Program-made: the position numbers and the translations under genes
The notes under the pieces: generated by a model
The model's database searches: none
Seen by the model: the letters and a program-made list of their open reading frames with translations, nothing else
What the model was told of the DNA's origin: nothing
Shown here: positions 46,713 through 56,775 of the stretch, one piece after another
Layout of the letters: each line of letters starts with the position of its first letter
Position numbering within the stretch: the stretch's first letter is position 1
From: Hirundichthys speculiger
Taxonomy: Eukaryota > Chordata > Actinopteri > Beloniformes > Exocoetidae
Assembly (NCBI GenBank): GCA_018398805.1
Contig: JAGFBZ010000332.1
Location: 18,508-82,507, forward strand
Length of the DNA stretch: 64,000 bases
Direction: 5' to 3'

Positions 46713-47402
46713 CAGTTGAAACCAGACGTTTACATACACTGTATAAAAAATACACATAACCTTTTTTTCTCACTGTCTGACATTAAAGTAGAATAAACTT
46801 TTCCTTTTAGGTCAGTTAGGAAATCAAAATTATCTCTATTTGCTAAACACATGAATAATGAAAGAGATTTTTTTTTTTAAGACAATGTTTATGACTTTCT
46901 TCAAAGTCAGAAGTCTCCATTCATCTCCTCAGTATCTTCAGTATCTGGTATCATTGCCTCTAAACTGTCTTGCGTCAAACTTTCTGGTTTCCTTCCAGAA
47001 GCTTCTCTCAGTAGTTTTCTAAACTCTGCTCCGTTCCTCCTGACAGAACTGGAGGATCTGAGTCAGGTTTGTAGGTCTCCTGTTCAGCTCTGACCTCAAA
47101 TGTTCTCCAGGACTGAGATCAGGTCTTTGTGATGACCACTCTAGGACATGAACTTTATCGTCCTGAAGTCTCTTTGTACCTAATCTGGTGGTGTGTTTAG
47201 GGTCATCGTCAATCTGAAGACCCATTAGTGTCCAAGCTTTAACTTCCTGGCTGATGTCTGCAGATGTTGCTTCAATGTTTCTGCATAATGTTTTTCTTCA
47301 TGATGTTATCTGTTTAGTGAAGTCCACCAGTCCCTCCTGCAGCTCAACACCCCACAGCATGATGCCTCCACCCCCGTGCTTCACAGCTGAATGGTGTTCT
47401 CA
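46713..47402 (-). mobile_element. Tc1-like element fragment (Sleeping Beauty/Tdr-type end)
   Basis: Left terminus CAGTTGAAACCAGACGTTTA preceded by TA at 46711. Minus-strand transposase remnant: LQIDDDPKHTTRLGTKRLQD, HVLEWSSQRPDLSPGEHLRS (second Asp and the Glu region, the latter changed from NPIE to SPGE), and upstream KHGGGGIMLWGVELQEGLVD. The other half and the right terminus are missing at about 47402. Confidence 0.88.
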
Positions 47403-48420
47403 GTCTCCAAGTACATTACTCCTAGTACATTATACTAGTTAACTAGTGAGCTTCAAATTATAAGCCATGTTAACTAGATCACATAGGGTTCTGTTTCCTA
47501 ATTAACTAGTGACAATCAAAAATCTTCACTTGTTTACTAGTAGGAGTGAGAAATGTTCACTTGTAAAAAAAAACAAAGATCATAATACTGTCATTTGAGA
47601 GGATAGAAACTTCTGTATATTACTCGTGAACTAGTTTAGCTAAGTAAGATGCAAATTTTAACTGGTGCACTGAATATGTCAACCAGTATGGTAAGAACTC
47701 TGACATGTCCAGTCAATGCCTCACTGGTTAGACACGGTCGTTTACTTGTTTTGAGGAAAGTTCAAATAGATCATGAAAAGCTCCATCATGTAAGAAAAAT
47801 ATCTAACATGTTTATACTAAGTGTTTACTTGTTTGACAAGTAGTCTGAATAGTGGGAAAAAGTCTCCTCCACTAGTTAACTTGTGAGAAAGATATCAGTC
47901 TCACTCGTTACCTGGTCACTCTCTTTGGATCTAACCAGCTGACTAGTAAAACAACGTATTTCTTAGTTATCAGTTAGTGATATCAACTGGTTTCCAACCA
48001 GTGTAACATGTGAGCATTGTGTGCCTCACTCGTCAACTAGTAATTTTGCTTTGCCACAGTAGTTAACTGGCAAACTCAAAATAAACCCCAGCTAGGTAAC
48101 TAGTTAAAAAGCTTGCCTTGACAGGTTAACATTTAAGTTACATCATGTAGCAACTTACTTACCAGTTGCAGCTTCACAGGCCTACATGTTATCTAGTGTG
48201 CAACATGCAAATGAAATGGGTGGGATACTAGTAAAACCTAGAGTCAAGATTGGCTGGTATTTTAAATTCTGACTCACAGAACCAATAGGAAGTCCCTGTG
48301 CATACTTTTACCCACCTCCTTATTAGAATTTCATTCAACTAGTTAACTAGTAAGCACAGTGGTTTTGAACTAGTTTACAAGTTTAGATTTTGACACTCAC
48401 TAGTTCACAAGTTAACAGTA
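47403..48420. repeat. Degenerate ACTAGT/TTAACTAGT repeat array
   Basis: About 1 kb containing 14 exact ACTAGT hexamers (first at 47434, last at 48399), twice as the palindromic ACTAGTTAACTAGT, plus many one-off variants (TTACTTGT, TAACTGGT, AACCAGTG). Neighbouring motifs are often 28-36 bp apart, with unrelated sequence between. Not a perfect tandem repeat; no coding frame. Confidence 0.75.
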
Positions 48421-48890
48421 AACCCTCACACTTCGCGGTCTCAGTACATCACGGAGGTTTCAGTATCATCAGTTTTGAACATTGTGTTAGTGTTCGGATC
48501 CTCCAGATGGCAGCATTGCCACTCTATGAAGCCACCGTTTCACCCTGAATTACAAAGAAACTATGACCAATGAACGTTTGTGGCCGGTTGTGTAATAATG
48601 GTTTTCTGTTACTTTTGGAGAATGCCAAGGCAAGTTTATGTTTATAGCACATTTCATGTATAACCCAATTCAAAATGCTTGTTAGACTCTGCTAGACAGA
48701 GGCTGAACGGCACCTGGGGATCTGTCACCAGGACCAGCTATCCATCCTACGGGGCTGAAGTTGCGGTCTAGGGGGGGTTTACCTCTCTAGATTTCCCCAA
48801 CTTATTCAAGGTGGTGACGAGGAGATTTGCCTAGCACTCACTGCATACTTCCATCCAAATGTCTACCCTGCTTACTCCAATAACTGACCT
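48421..48890. other. Mixed repeat fragments
   Basis: 48477-48545 resembles 1152-1215 of the insertion in the first LINE (shared GGCAGCATTGCCACTCT). 48640-48890 is continuous with 52338 onward once the LTR element and one AAGAG are removed, so both belong to one older sequence; it includes GGTGGTGACGAGGAGATTTG. Confidence 0.5.
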
Positions 48891-48895
48891 AAGAG

Positions 48896-49343
48896 TGTCA
48901 TGTCTGCAGCTACTATAGAGGACCAAGGTGCAGGAGATCTCAAAAAGAGCAAGATTTATTTAACAAAACACAAAAAGTCCAGAATGATCCATAAACACAA
49001 AAAAGGCAAGGATAAAAAAAAAACACAAAAAGTCAAACTGCAAAAACATAACTAAACAATCCAAAAGACGGGAGGGAAAACATACAGGACTGCAAACACA
49101 TACTCACGACGACAATGGACCCACAGAGAACAAGGGAAATGACAGGACTTAAATACACAGAGGAACAAACGAGAGGCAGGTGCAGGGAATCAGTGGTAAC
49201 GAGGGGAAGGAAGCAAAGCAGAAAACAATAGAGACAAGACAGACCTTTCAGAGTAAAACAGGAACCACTAAAGACAGGGAGAGATGCCAACTTGACAGAC
49301 ACAGACACACACAGGGCTGCTATGGCCTACCCAGGCCACAACA
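48896..49343 (-). repeat. 3' LTR
   Basis: 448 bp. Minus-strand TATA-like TATTTAAG at 49155-49148 and AATAAA near 48960. Bounded by TG and CA. Confidence 0.93.
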
Positions 49344-49509
49344 GTACCCCCCCCCCCCAAAGGACCGGCTCCCAGACGGTCCAAACCAAAACCAAGACAG
49401 AACAAACAAGGAAGGGGAGCAGAGCAGGGCAGGAGGAGGGGGCCGGAAGGCAGGGAACCAAAAAAAACAAACAAACCTAAACAAACACCAGACCATCAAG
49501 CCAAACAGA

Positions 49510-50075
49510 AAGAGTCCAGGACGGCGCCTGCAGCGCCCGACGGAGGCCCAACAGTAATCCAGGGAACCGGCTGCAGCGCCCGACGGAGGCCCGAAGCAGT
49601 CCAGGGGGCCGGCCTTGGCGCCCGACGGAGGCCCGAAGCAGTCCAGGGGGCCGGCCTTGGCGCCCGACGGAGGCCCGAAGCAGTCCAGGGGGCCGGCCTC
49701 GGCGCCCGACGGAGGCCCGAAGCAGTCCAGGGGGCCGGCCTCGGCGCCCGACGGAGGCCCGAAGCAGTCCAGGGGGCCAGCCTTGGCGCCCGACGGAGGC
49801 CCAACAAAGTCCAGGGGGGCGGCCTCGGCGCCTGACGGAGGCCCGAAACAGTCCAGGGGGGCGGCCTCAGCGCCGGAAGGAGGTCCAACATAGTCCCCGG
49901 CGCCTGACAGATGCCCTCAATAGTCCAGGAGGTCGACCTCGGCGCCTGACAGAGTCCCTAAACAGTCCAGGAGGTCGGCCTCGGCGCCTGACAGAGGCCC
50001 TAAACAGTCCAGGAGGTCGGCCTCGGTGCCTGACAGAGGCCCTAAACAGTCCAGGAGGTCGGCCTCGGCGCTGGG
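49510..50075 (-). repeat. 42-bp tandem repeat in the LTR element
   Basis: About 13 units of 42 bp (plus strand CGCCCGACGGAGGCCCGAAG then CAGTCCAGGGGGCCGGCCTCGG). In the minus-strand ORF frame they encode 14-residue units like RASVRRRGRPPGLF. Units left of 49867 lie beyond the ORF stop and read in a shifted frame. Confidence 0.92.
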
Positions 50076-51880
50076 CAGACGGCAGAGACAGTTGTGGCGG
50101 ATGGCCACTGTGCCAGCGGACTGGAACCAGGAACAGACGAGGCAGCCGGCGTCGGTGGACTAGACCCAGGAACTGACGAGGCTGACGACCACGGCGTCGG
50201 CGAGCAGGAACCAGGAACTGACAAGGCTGACGACCACGGCGTCGGCGAGCAGGAACCAGGAACTGACAAGGCTGACGACCACGGCGTCGGCAAGCAGGAA
50301 CCAGGAACTGACAAGGCTGACGACCACGGCGTCGGTGTGCAGGAACCAGGAACTGAAGAGGCGGACGATCGCTGCAGCGCCGGACGGGAGCCAGGAGACG
50401 ACGTGGAAGGCGGCCGCGGCGCCGGGCGGGAGCCAGGAGGCGACGTGGAGTCATCTGCGACTCCTCCTGCAGCGGCGTCGGAAGAGTCACGGTCGGCTGC
50501 AGCGGTGACAGAAGAAGCTGAACCTGCTGCAGCAGCGACGGAAGAAGCTGAACCTGCTGCAGCTCCTGCTGCAGCAGCGATGGAAGAAGTTGAACCTGCT
50601 GCAGCGGCGACGGAAGAAGCTGAACCTGCTGCAGCGGCGACGGAAGAAGCTGAACCTGCTGCAGCGGCGTTGGAAGAGGCTGCACCTGCTGCAGCTCCTG
50701 CTGCAGCGGCGACGGAAGAAGCTGAACCTGCTGCAGCTCCTGCTGCAGCAGCGACGGAAGAGGCTTCACCTGCTGCAGCGGGCAGGCGAGTTGAGGCGCG
50801 TCGACCACCTCTGGAACGGAATCTGGCGAGCGTGCGTCGACCACCTCGGGAACGAGGGGAGGTGCGTCGACCACCTCGGGAACGGAATCTGGCGAGCGTG
50901 CGTCGACCACCTCGGGAACGGAATTTGGCGAGCGTGCGTCGACCACCTCGGGAACGGAATCTGGCGAGCGTGCGTCGACCACCTCAGAAACGAGGTGAGG
51001 TGCGATGACCACCTCGGGAACGGAATCTGGCGAGCGTGCGTCGACCACCTCGGGAACGGAATCTGGCGAGCGTGCGTCAACCACCTCGGGAATGAGAGGA
51101 GGTGCGTCGACCACCTCGGGAACGGAATCTGGCGAGCGTGCGTCGACCACCTCGGGAACGAGGGGAGGTGCGTCGACCACCTCGGGAACGAGGGGAGGTG
51201 CGTCGACCACCTCGGGAACGAGGGGAGGTGCGTCGACCACCTCGGGAACGGGGACGGATGGAACGACATCGGGGACCGCCCTGGACATCGGTGCAAAGAC
51301 CACCAGCTCATCCCTACACCTCACCAGGTCGGCCTGTACCGCCCTTATGGCCGGTATGAGGAGGAGCCGGGGCTGGGCGGCGAGGTTTCTCAGGAGGAGG
51401 TCATAGACAAATATCCACCGTCTCACGTCGGTGGTCCCCATTACGGAGGACGAGAGACGGTGGTGGAGTTCCAGGAAGGCCTGGACCTCCTCCCGAAACC
51501 CCGGTATGAGGTCCAGGGCCTCTATGGAGACGGGGCTTGGCGGTGGCGACTGGGTCCGTGGTGTGTGGACCTGGGTGAGTGCTGGAGGTGGGGTGGCCTC
51601 CCGGGTGACAGATTGTTCCTTTAGAGACCCCAAAGTCATCACACCGACCCGAAGCCCTGGAGGGCTGGCCATCTGTGGAGCCGCCCGAGAGCGTGAACCT
51701 CTGCCTCGCCTTCTCCGAGGCGTCTTGTTCTCTTCTCCAGAAGCACATGCCAGGTAATGCGCTGGGCCAACCTCCCAGCTCCGGCTGGCGTGCTGGACGC
51801 TCTTGGGCCCCCCCCCCGGGCCAGTCGGGTGCCCCAAAAGGCATCGGCATCTCCCGCTTGGTCCAGGTGATGGTGGGTCC
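49867..51880 (-). CDS. Repeat-built ORF of the LTR element, unknown function
   Basis: Starting at the ATG two bases past the 5' LTR (51882 region; MDPPSPGPSGRCRCLL) the frame stays open for about 670 codons to a stop at 49867. Order: basic/proline-rich N-terminus with RRRRGRGSRSR; a non-repetitive, probably helical block of about 90 residues (ALDLIPGFREEVQAFLELHH, VRRWIFVYDLLLRNL, PRLLLIPAIRAVQADLVRC); 12-residue repeats (PEVVDARSPDSV); glutamine/leucine repeats (LLPSPLQQVQ); 15-residue basic repeats (FLVPARRRRGRQPCQ); 14-residue repeats (RASVRRRGRPPGLF). No zinc knuckle, protease DSG or RT motif. It could be a divergent gag-like RNA-binding protein or a captured sequence; I do not recognise it. 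An in-frame upstream ATG lies within the LTR at 51915. Confidence 0.7.
50490..50780 (-). repeat. Gln/Leu-coding tandem repeat in the LTR element
   Basis: Units of about 30 bp containing GAACCTGCTGCAGC and CGGAAGAAGCT, encoding LLPSPLQQVQ-like repeats on the minus strand. Confidence 0.9.
50795..51255 (-). repeat. 36-bp tandem repeat in the LTR element
   Basis: About 13 units of CACCTCGGGAACGGAATCTG followed by GCGAGCGTGCGTCGAC (36 bp), or shorter 27-bp variants CACCTCGGGAACGAGGGGAG plus GTGCGTCGAC-type joins. Minus strand encodes PEVVDARSPDSV and PEVVDAPPLV. Confidence 0.93.
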
Positions 51881-51884
51881 ATTA

Positions 51885-52332
51885 TGTCATGTCTGCAGCT
51901 ACTATAGAGGACCAAGGTGCAGGAGATCTCAAAAAGAGCAAGGTTTATTTAACAAAACACAAAAAGTCCAGAATGATCCATAAACACAAAAAAGGCAAGG
52001 ATCAAAAAAACACAAAAAGTCAAACTGCAAAAACATAACTAATAACAATCCAAAAGACGGGAGGGAAAACATACAGGACTGCAAACACATACTCACGACG
52101 ACAATGGACCCACAGAGAACAGGGGAAATGACAGGACTTAAATACACAGAGGAACAAACGAGAGGCAGGTGCAGGGAATCAGTGGTAACGAGGGGAAGGA
52201 AGCAAAGCAGAAAACAATAGAGACAAGACAGACCTTTCAGAGTAAAACAGGAACCACTAAAGACAGGGAGAGACGCCAACTTAACAGACACAGACACACT
52301 CAGGGCTGCTATGGCCTACCCAGGCCACAACA
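51885..52332 (-). repeat. 5' LTR
   Basis: 448 bp, nearly identical to the left LTR. TATTTAAG promoter-like box at 52145-52138 and AATAAA at about 51943 on the minus strand, placing U3-R-U5 in that direction. Confidence 0.93.
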
Positions 52333-52337
52333 AAGAG

Positions 52338-53500
52338 GAATAGCCTGGTAGCTCAAAATCCAGCTATTGGTCACCTTTGTTTACTGCACTCTCCTGATCT
52401 GGGCTTTTGTTACTGACTAGATTAAGTTTAGTGGCTTGGACAGTAAGCCCCAAGGATCTGTGACAATATTGGGCTAGAGTCTAAAATAAAGCTGCAGCTG
52501 GCAACTTTGTTCTTCTGTGTTCATCCAGGCCGTGGCTTGTAATTCCAATTATTTCCATGGAATCCAGGCTGGTTGGAAGTACTGTAGCTTGTGATTCCAA
52601 TTCCATTCATTTGAATGGATTCAAGTTGGTTTGGGGAGAGCTGTGGTTTATAATTCCAATTTCATTCATTTGAACTGATTTATCGGCGTTGATCCAAGGA
52701 CGGTTGGGGGTAGGCAAAAGGCCAATTCGTTATCTCCGAGGCTGCTAAGGCGAGGTATAGAGAGAGCACACGGTCAGACCCCAGGAACTCTAATATTTGG
52801 CCCCTCCTCCTTGCTACCAGTGAGCTAGGGTAAAATCCGAAAGATTCCAATTATATTCCTCAAGCTTTGGGGAACAATGGTTAATCCATTCTGAGCGTCC
52901 TCTTTCTTTGTTCTTGAAGAATTAATCATCAGGATTCCCTTCGATGTTGGTTGGCTCGCTCAGTCCCAAGCCAGTCCTGCTCCTTCGGAGACAGCCCGCG
53001 GAAAAATGCTATTTCTCACCAAACTCCCGGTTTTATACTTTCTCGTCCAGCCTTGCCTCACTTGCTCCCTCCCCAAAGTCCCCTTTTTTGGCACTGTTCA
53101 GAACCCACAACTTTTGATTGGTTGGTGTACATGAGGGGCGTGCAATAACACATTTACATAGCATTGCTGATTGGAGTTACACACAGTAGGCCATACATAA
53201 TCCATTCATGAATGGTTTTACATACAGTTGGCCATGCATAATTCAAAAAAGAGTCACATAACTCCTCTGATAGGTTTATGCATGTCTGCAGAGGCGTACA
53301 TAATTACCAAAAACTTATACAACCCCTCTGATTGGTTTATTCACATACAATAGGGCGTACATAAATTAAAGCAGGATCACATAACTCTCCTGATTGGTCT
53401 ATGCTCAACAGAGGCATGCATAGCTACACACACCGCTCCCTTGGGACTCCTCTTAGATCCCATGGTTACTCTGTTTACTGGTCCAGTGGCTCGCTACCGC
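52338..53500 (-). promoter_or_regulatory. Possible LTR-like promoter region with CCAAT repeats
   Basis: On the minus strand a TATAAAA box lies at about 53036-53030, and upstream (53105-53400) there are several diverged units of about 70 bp, each with ACCAATC or a variant (CCAAT box) plus TTATGTAC/TATGCATG words. This resembles the U3 enhancer of an endogenous retroelement. I cannot define TG...CA ends, a duplication partner or coding sequence, so it may be a solo or broken LTR. Three diverged units with TTCCAATT-type sequence lie at 52525-52680. Confidence 0.4.
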
Positions 53501-53877
53501 TAAACCTAATTAGCTAAAGCTAATTCTTACCTAACGTTTTATGAACCTATGTATGTCAAAAGGGTAACCAAAGATCAATTAATTGATTGATTGGATAATA
53601 TCCAGCATATGTGGTCATTTGCCATGATTTTGCACAAAGCTGCAGCACTCGCCAGCCCCTCCAAGGTCGACCTGTGCTGCCACCCGCCAAAGCAGTTTCT
53701 TGCACCTGGCTTACCCATGACCAAGTGTGTATGCAGAGGAAACTATTATTTTAGATAACAACCTCACATGATGCCTTTTTCCTCTCTTTGTTATCTCTCC
53801 TAGTAACCCGAGGCCACTAACTGGTGAGCTGGAGGCACTTAGAGTTGTCCTCAAACCACTAGTCTAACCACTAGTCT
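53501..53877. other. Unassigned stretch
   Basis: Contains AATTAGCTAAAGCTAATT, a short near-palindrome at 53508-53525. No frame or repeat family recognised. Confidence 0.5.
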
Positions 53878-54412
53878 ACATTCCTGTTACTCTACTACAC
53901 TACAAACATAATCAGATTACAATTTGCATTCTGCAATCACTCAGATGTGATATTTTCTTAGCCTTGCTTAGCCTTAGAAAAAATCTCTCCAATAGAGCTG
54001 AGGTGATTCCAACGTTCTCCAGGTCACTTGACACCCCCTCCTCGGAATCATTCTCCCCCCGTCATGGGTACTGACATGGTGAGTATGACCCCCCCAGCCA
54101 TGATTTGTCACCTTCACGCTGGCCGTAAGAGCCAGGACCTCCTTGTTATCCTGTGATGCCCCCTGTAACACCTGTTGAGGGGGCGGTTTCCCACACACCA
54201 CGCAGCTGCTGTTAACTTCACTCCAGTCCAAGGTCACTACATCAAGTCAATCACTACATTTCTGTTACTCTACTACACTACGATCATAATCAGATTATAA
54301 TTTGCATTCTGCAATCACTCAGATGCGATATTTTCTCTCCTTCGTGGCTTAGCTTTAGAAAAAATCTCTCCAATAGAGCTGAGGTGATTCCAACGTTCTC
54401 CGAGTCACTTGA
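53878..54412. repeat. Direct repeat pair flanking a 220-bp segment
   Basis: 53878-54035 and 54259-54412 are about 155-bp direct repeats sharing CTGTTACTCTACTACACTAC and TCCAATAGAGCTGAGGTGAT with small indels. Between them (54036-54258) the minus strand has a short open frame with SSCVVCGKPPPQQV that I cannot place; the pattern could be a piece of a retroelement coding region. Confidence 0.8.
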
Positions 54413-54419
54413 CATGCTT

Positions 54420-56030
54420 CACATAAAACCTTAAAAGCATCGCAGAAAAAAAGAAAGCATTAACACGCAAAAGAATAAAAGCATAAAAACAAAGAAGACA
54501 GTAAAAAGAGTTTTAAAAAGGCTGTGCAGATTTGAGCTCCTGAATAAAATCGTATTTAAAGGCAGCTGAGAACAGGTGAGTCTTCAACCTGGATTTAAAT
54601 AAACTGTTTCAGCTGATCTGAGGCATTCTGGGAGTTTGTTCCAGACATGTGGAGCATAGAAACTGAACGCAGCTTCTCTATGTCTGGTTCTGACTCTGGG
54701 GACTGATAATAAACCAGATTCAGATGACCTAGGGGTCTGGTGGGTTCATACTGGGTCAAGAGGTCACTGATGTATTCTGGTCCTAAACCATTCAGAGCTT
54801 TATAGACCAGCAACGGAACTTTAAAGTATATCCTTTGAAGGACAGGCAGCCAGTGTAAGGATCTCAGAACTGGACTGATGTGGTCCACTCTTCTGGTCTC
54901 AGTGAGAGTTCAGGCAGCAGAGATCTGAATGAGCTGCAGCTGTCTGACTGATTTTTTAGATAAACCAGTAAAAATGCTGTTACAATAATCAAGCCGGCTG
55001 AAAATGAATGCCTGGTCTAGTTTTTCCAGATTTTGCTGAGACATCAGATCTTTTATCCTCGAGATGTTCTTCAGACAATAGTAGGCTGATTTAATGATTG
55101 CCTTAATGTGTTTTTCAAAGTTTAGATCTGAGTCCATCACTACACCCAGATTTCTGGCCTGATTGGTGGTTTTTAGATCTATAGATTCAAGCTCTGTGGA
55201 GACTTGGGGCCAATTCCAGTTCCTCCCTTAACCCTCAATCTCAACCCTCGCCCTTAACCCTCAATTTTTGGCCCTCAATATTAACCCTCGAAAGTAAGTG
55301 TAAGGGCTATCTTGTGACTTAAAAATTGGACAACCCACGAGTGCAGTTACGTCTTCAGACTGAAACGTATCAGAGCCCATGTTGTCTCTGTATTCCCTGA
55401 AATGACACAGGGATAACACTGAAAAGAGCGCTGTATATTCTACAAATAATATTAGCAAATAACACAATAGAGGATACATTATTCAGTCCTCCGTCGCTAC
55501 ACAACAAGGTATACATGTAACGTGAAGCCGACCCAGTCCGCCGTCCCGGGACCGCCGACGTGACGGGACCCCTGCCCGGGACCGCCGGTCCGGCAGCAAA
55601 CATCGTAAAGTAAAAAAATAAATGTTACGCAACAACGATGAAAAAAATCTCAAACAAACACAATAAAATTGTTCTGTAACATTTATATCTTTAAGATATA
55701 CGAAGATACTTACGTTTGTAGCTAGCTTTTTAGTGCCTTCTGGATAGCCCTTACTTCCAAGGGTGGTGTCGGAAAATCTCAATTTTGAGGGCGATACAGC
55801 CCTCAAACTCGTCCCTCAACTTGACTTGCTAAGAATCGGGACAGCACTTGCCCTTAGAGGGATCGCGCATTTTTGAGATTGAGGGTTGAGATTGAGGGAT
55901 AAGGGAGGAATTGGAATTCACCCTTGCAGTCATTTCTCTTTGGCTCCAAAAACCTCAGTTTTGTTTTTGTTTAGCTGTAGGAAGTTGTAGGAATTGCAGG
56001 GGTCCCTGACCCCTGCAATTCTTTCTTTAT
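54420..56030 (-). pseudogene. CR1/L2-type LINE, C-terminal RT half, split by a TIR element
   Basis: Minus strand from 56000: NFLQLNKNKTEVFGAKEK, then the TIR element (55211-55917), then ARNLGVVMDSDLNFEKHIK, YYCLKNISRIKDLMSQ, AFIFSRLDYCNSIFTGL, VRQLQLIQISAA, a break near 54905, DHISPVLRSLHWLPVLQRI, VYKALNGLGPEYISDLL. These are the post-catalytic RT and C-terminal motifs of CR1/L2/Rex1-type LINEs. A different subfamily from the copies at 1-4436 and 30785-33700. RT catalytic DD is upstream of the preserved part. Confidence 0.85.
55211..55917. mobile_element. TIR element (MITE), superfamily undetermined
   Basis: The left end CCAATTCCAGTTCCTCCCTT and the right end inverse (CCAATTCCTCCCTTATCCC) form terminal repeats of about 35 bp with CAATCTCAACCCTC. 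It interrupts the LINE frame exactly. I cannot fix the target duplication. Interior GC-rich block at 55535-55600. No transposase. Confidence 0.75.
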
Positions 56031-56775
56031 GTCCCAACCTCTCTGGCCTTTAAAAACACCCTTTAACATGGTCCAGAAGATGCTGGTGTGCACAAAAGCG
56101 CAAGAGCAATATTGCATAAGTAAGAGTACAGTCATTTTTGCCTCTCCCAGTATTCTGGAAGGTTATTAGGAGATATCAAATCAAAAGGTTTCCACACAGG
56201 TTGCACCCACCACTTCTTAGCTGGCTCCATCCTCTTACCTATCCTTCTCTCCTCACTCTCCTAAATCTACAAACTATCTCTCTCTCTAAACTCTCCAAAC
56301 TAAATAAACGCTATCCAAACTCTAGTGTCAAAACTATCAAATCTCTATCCAAACTCTGAACTGACCTCAACTCCATACCAACAACCCACATCTTGAATGG
56401 AGCCTGAGGAGTTTTATATCACTGTCGAACCTCGAGGGGACACCTGAACCACTTCCTGAAGCAGTCATGTGGTTCAGCCAGCCAGCGAGGCTTCGGACGT
56501 CATCATTTTTAGCTCCTCCCCTAAATGAAGCAAGGCTCGATATGTGCATCATGGAAACACCCCCTCCATTACTGACACGTGTCGTAACATCACGAGTGTT
56601 TGGAGTTCTGTCAACTCTGAGCTTGTTGACTCTGAGTAGCCAACTGTACTTAGATTTACACCTACAGTAAGATTTTGTTGCATTGTCTTAGAATGGTGGA
56701 AAACAAGTGTTCACATGAGATGGGGAATGTGCAAAAAATGTAAAAGTGGATAAACAAAACTAACTATATATCAGA
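56031..56775. other. Unassigned stretch
   Basis: 56240-56360 is a pyrimidine/A-rich region with repeated CTATCCAAACTCT words. GACACGTGTC near 56575 is a short palindrome. No gene or repeat family recognised. Confidence 0.45.

Larger units (their letters stand above)
48896..52332 (-). mobile_element. LTR retrotransposon with non-gag-pol internal ORF
   Basis: Two 448-bp LTRs (48896-49343 and 51885-52332) in direct orientation bound a 2.54-kb interior, with a perfect 5-bp target-site duplication AAGAG at 48891-48895 and 52333-52337. On the minus strand the LTR runs TGTTGTGGCC ... GACATGACA. The LTRs differ at only a few positions, so insertion is recent. A poly-G purine run (TTTGGGGGGGGGGGGG, 49348-49362) sits just before the 3' LTR, as a polypurine tract should. 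The bases after the 5' LTR, TAATGGACCCACC, include a TGG start for a possible primer-binding site. No protease, RT, RNase H or integrase is present, so it must have been mobilised in trans. Confidence 0.92.

Noticed and set aside
50094..51624. Two long plus-strand frames (304 and 344 codons)
   Set aside because: They are antisense to the LTR element's ORF, overlap each other, and consist only of the translated tandem repeats.
55205..55300. TTAACCCTC-rich sequence resembling telomeric repeats
   Set aside because: The units are irregular, and the same words recur inverted at 55855-55910 as a terminal repeat of a transposable element.
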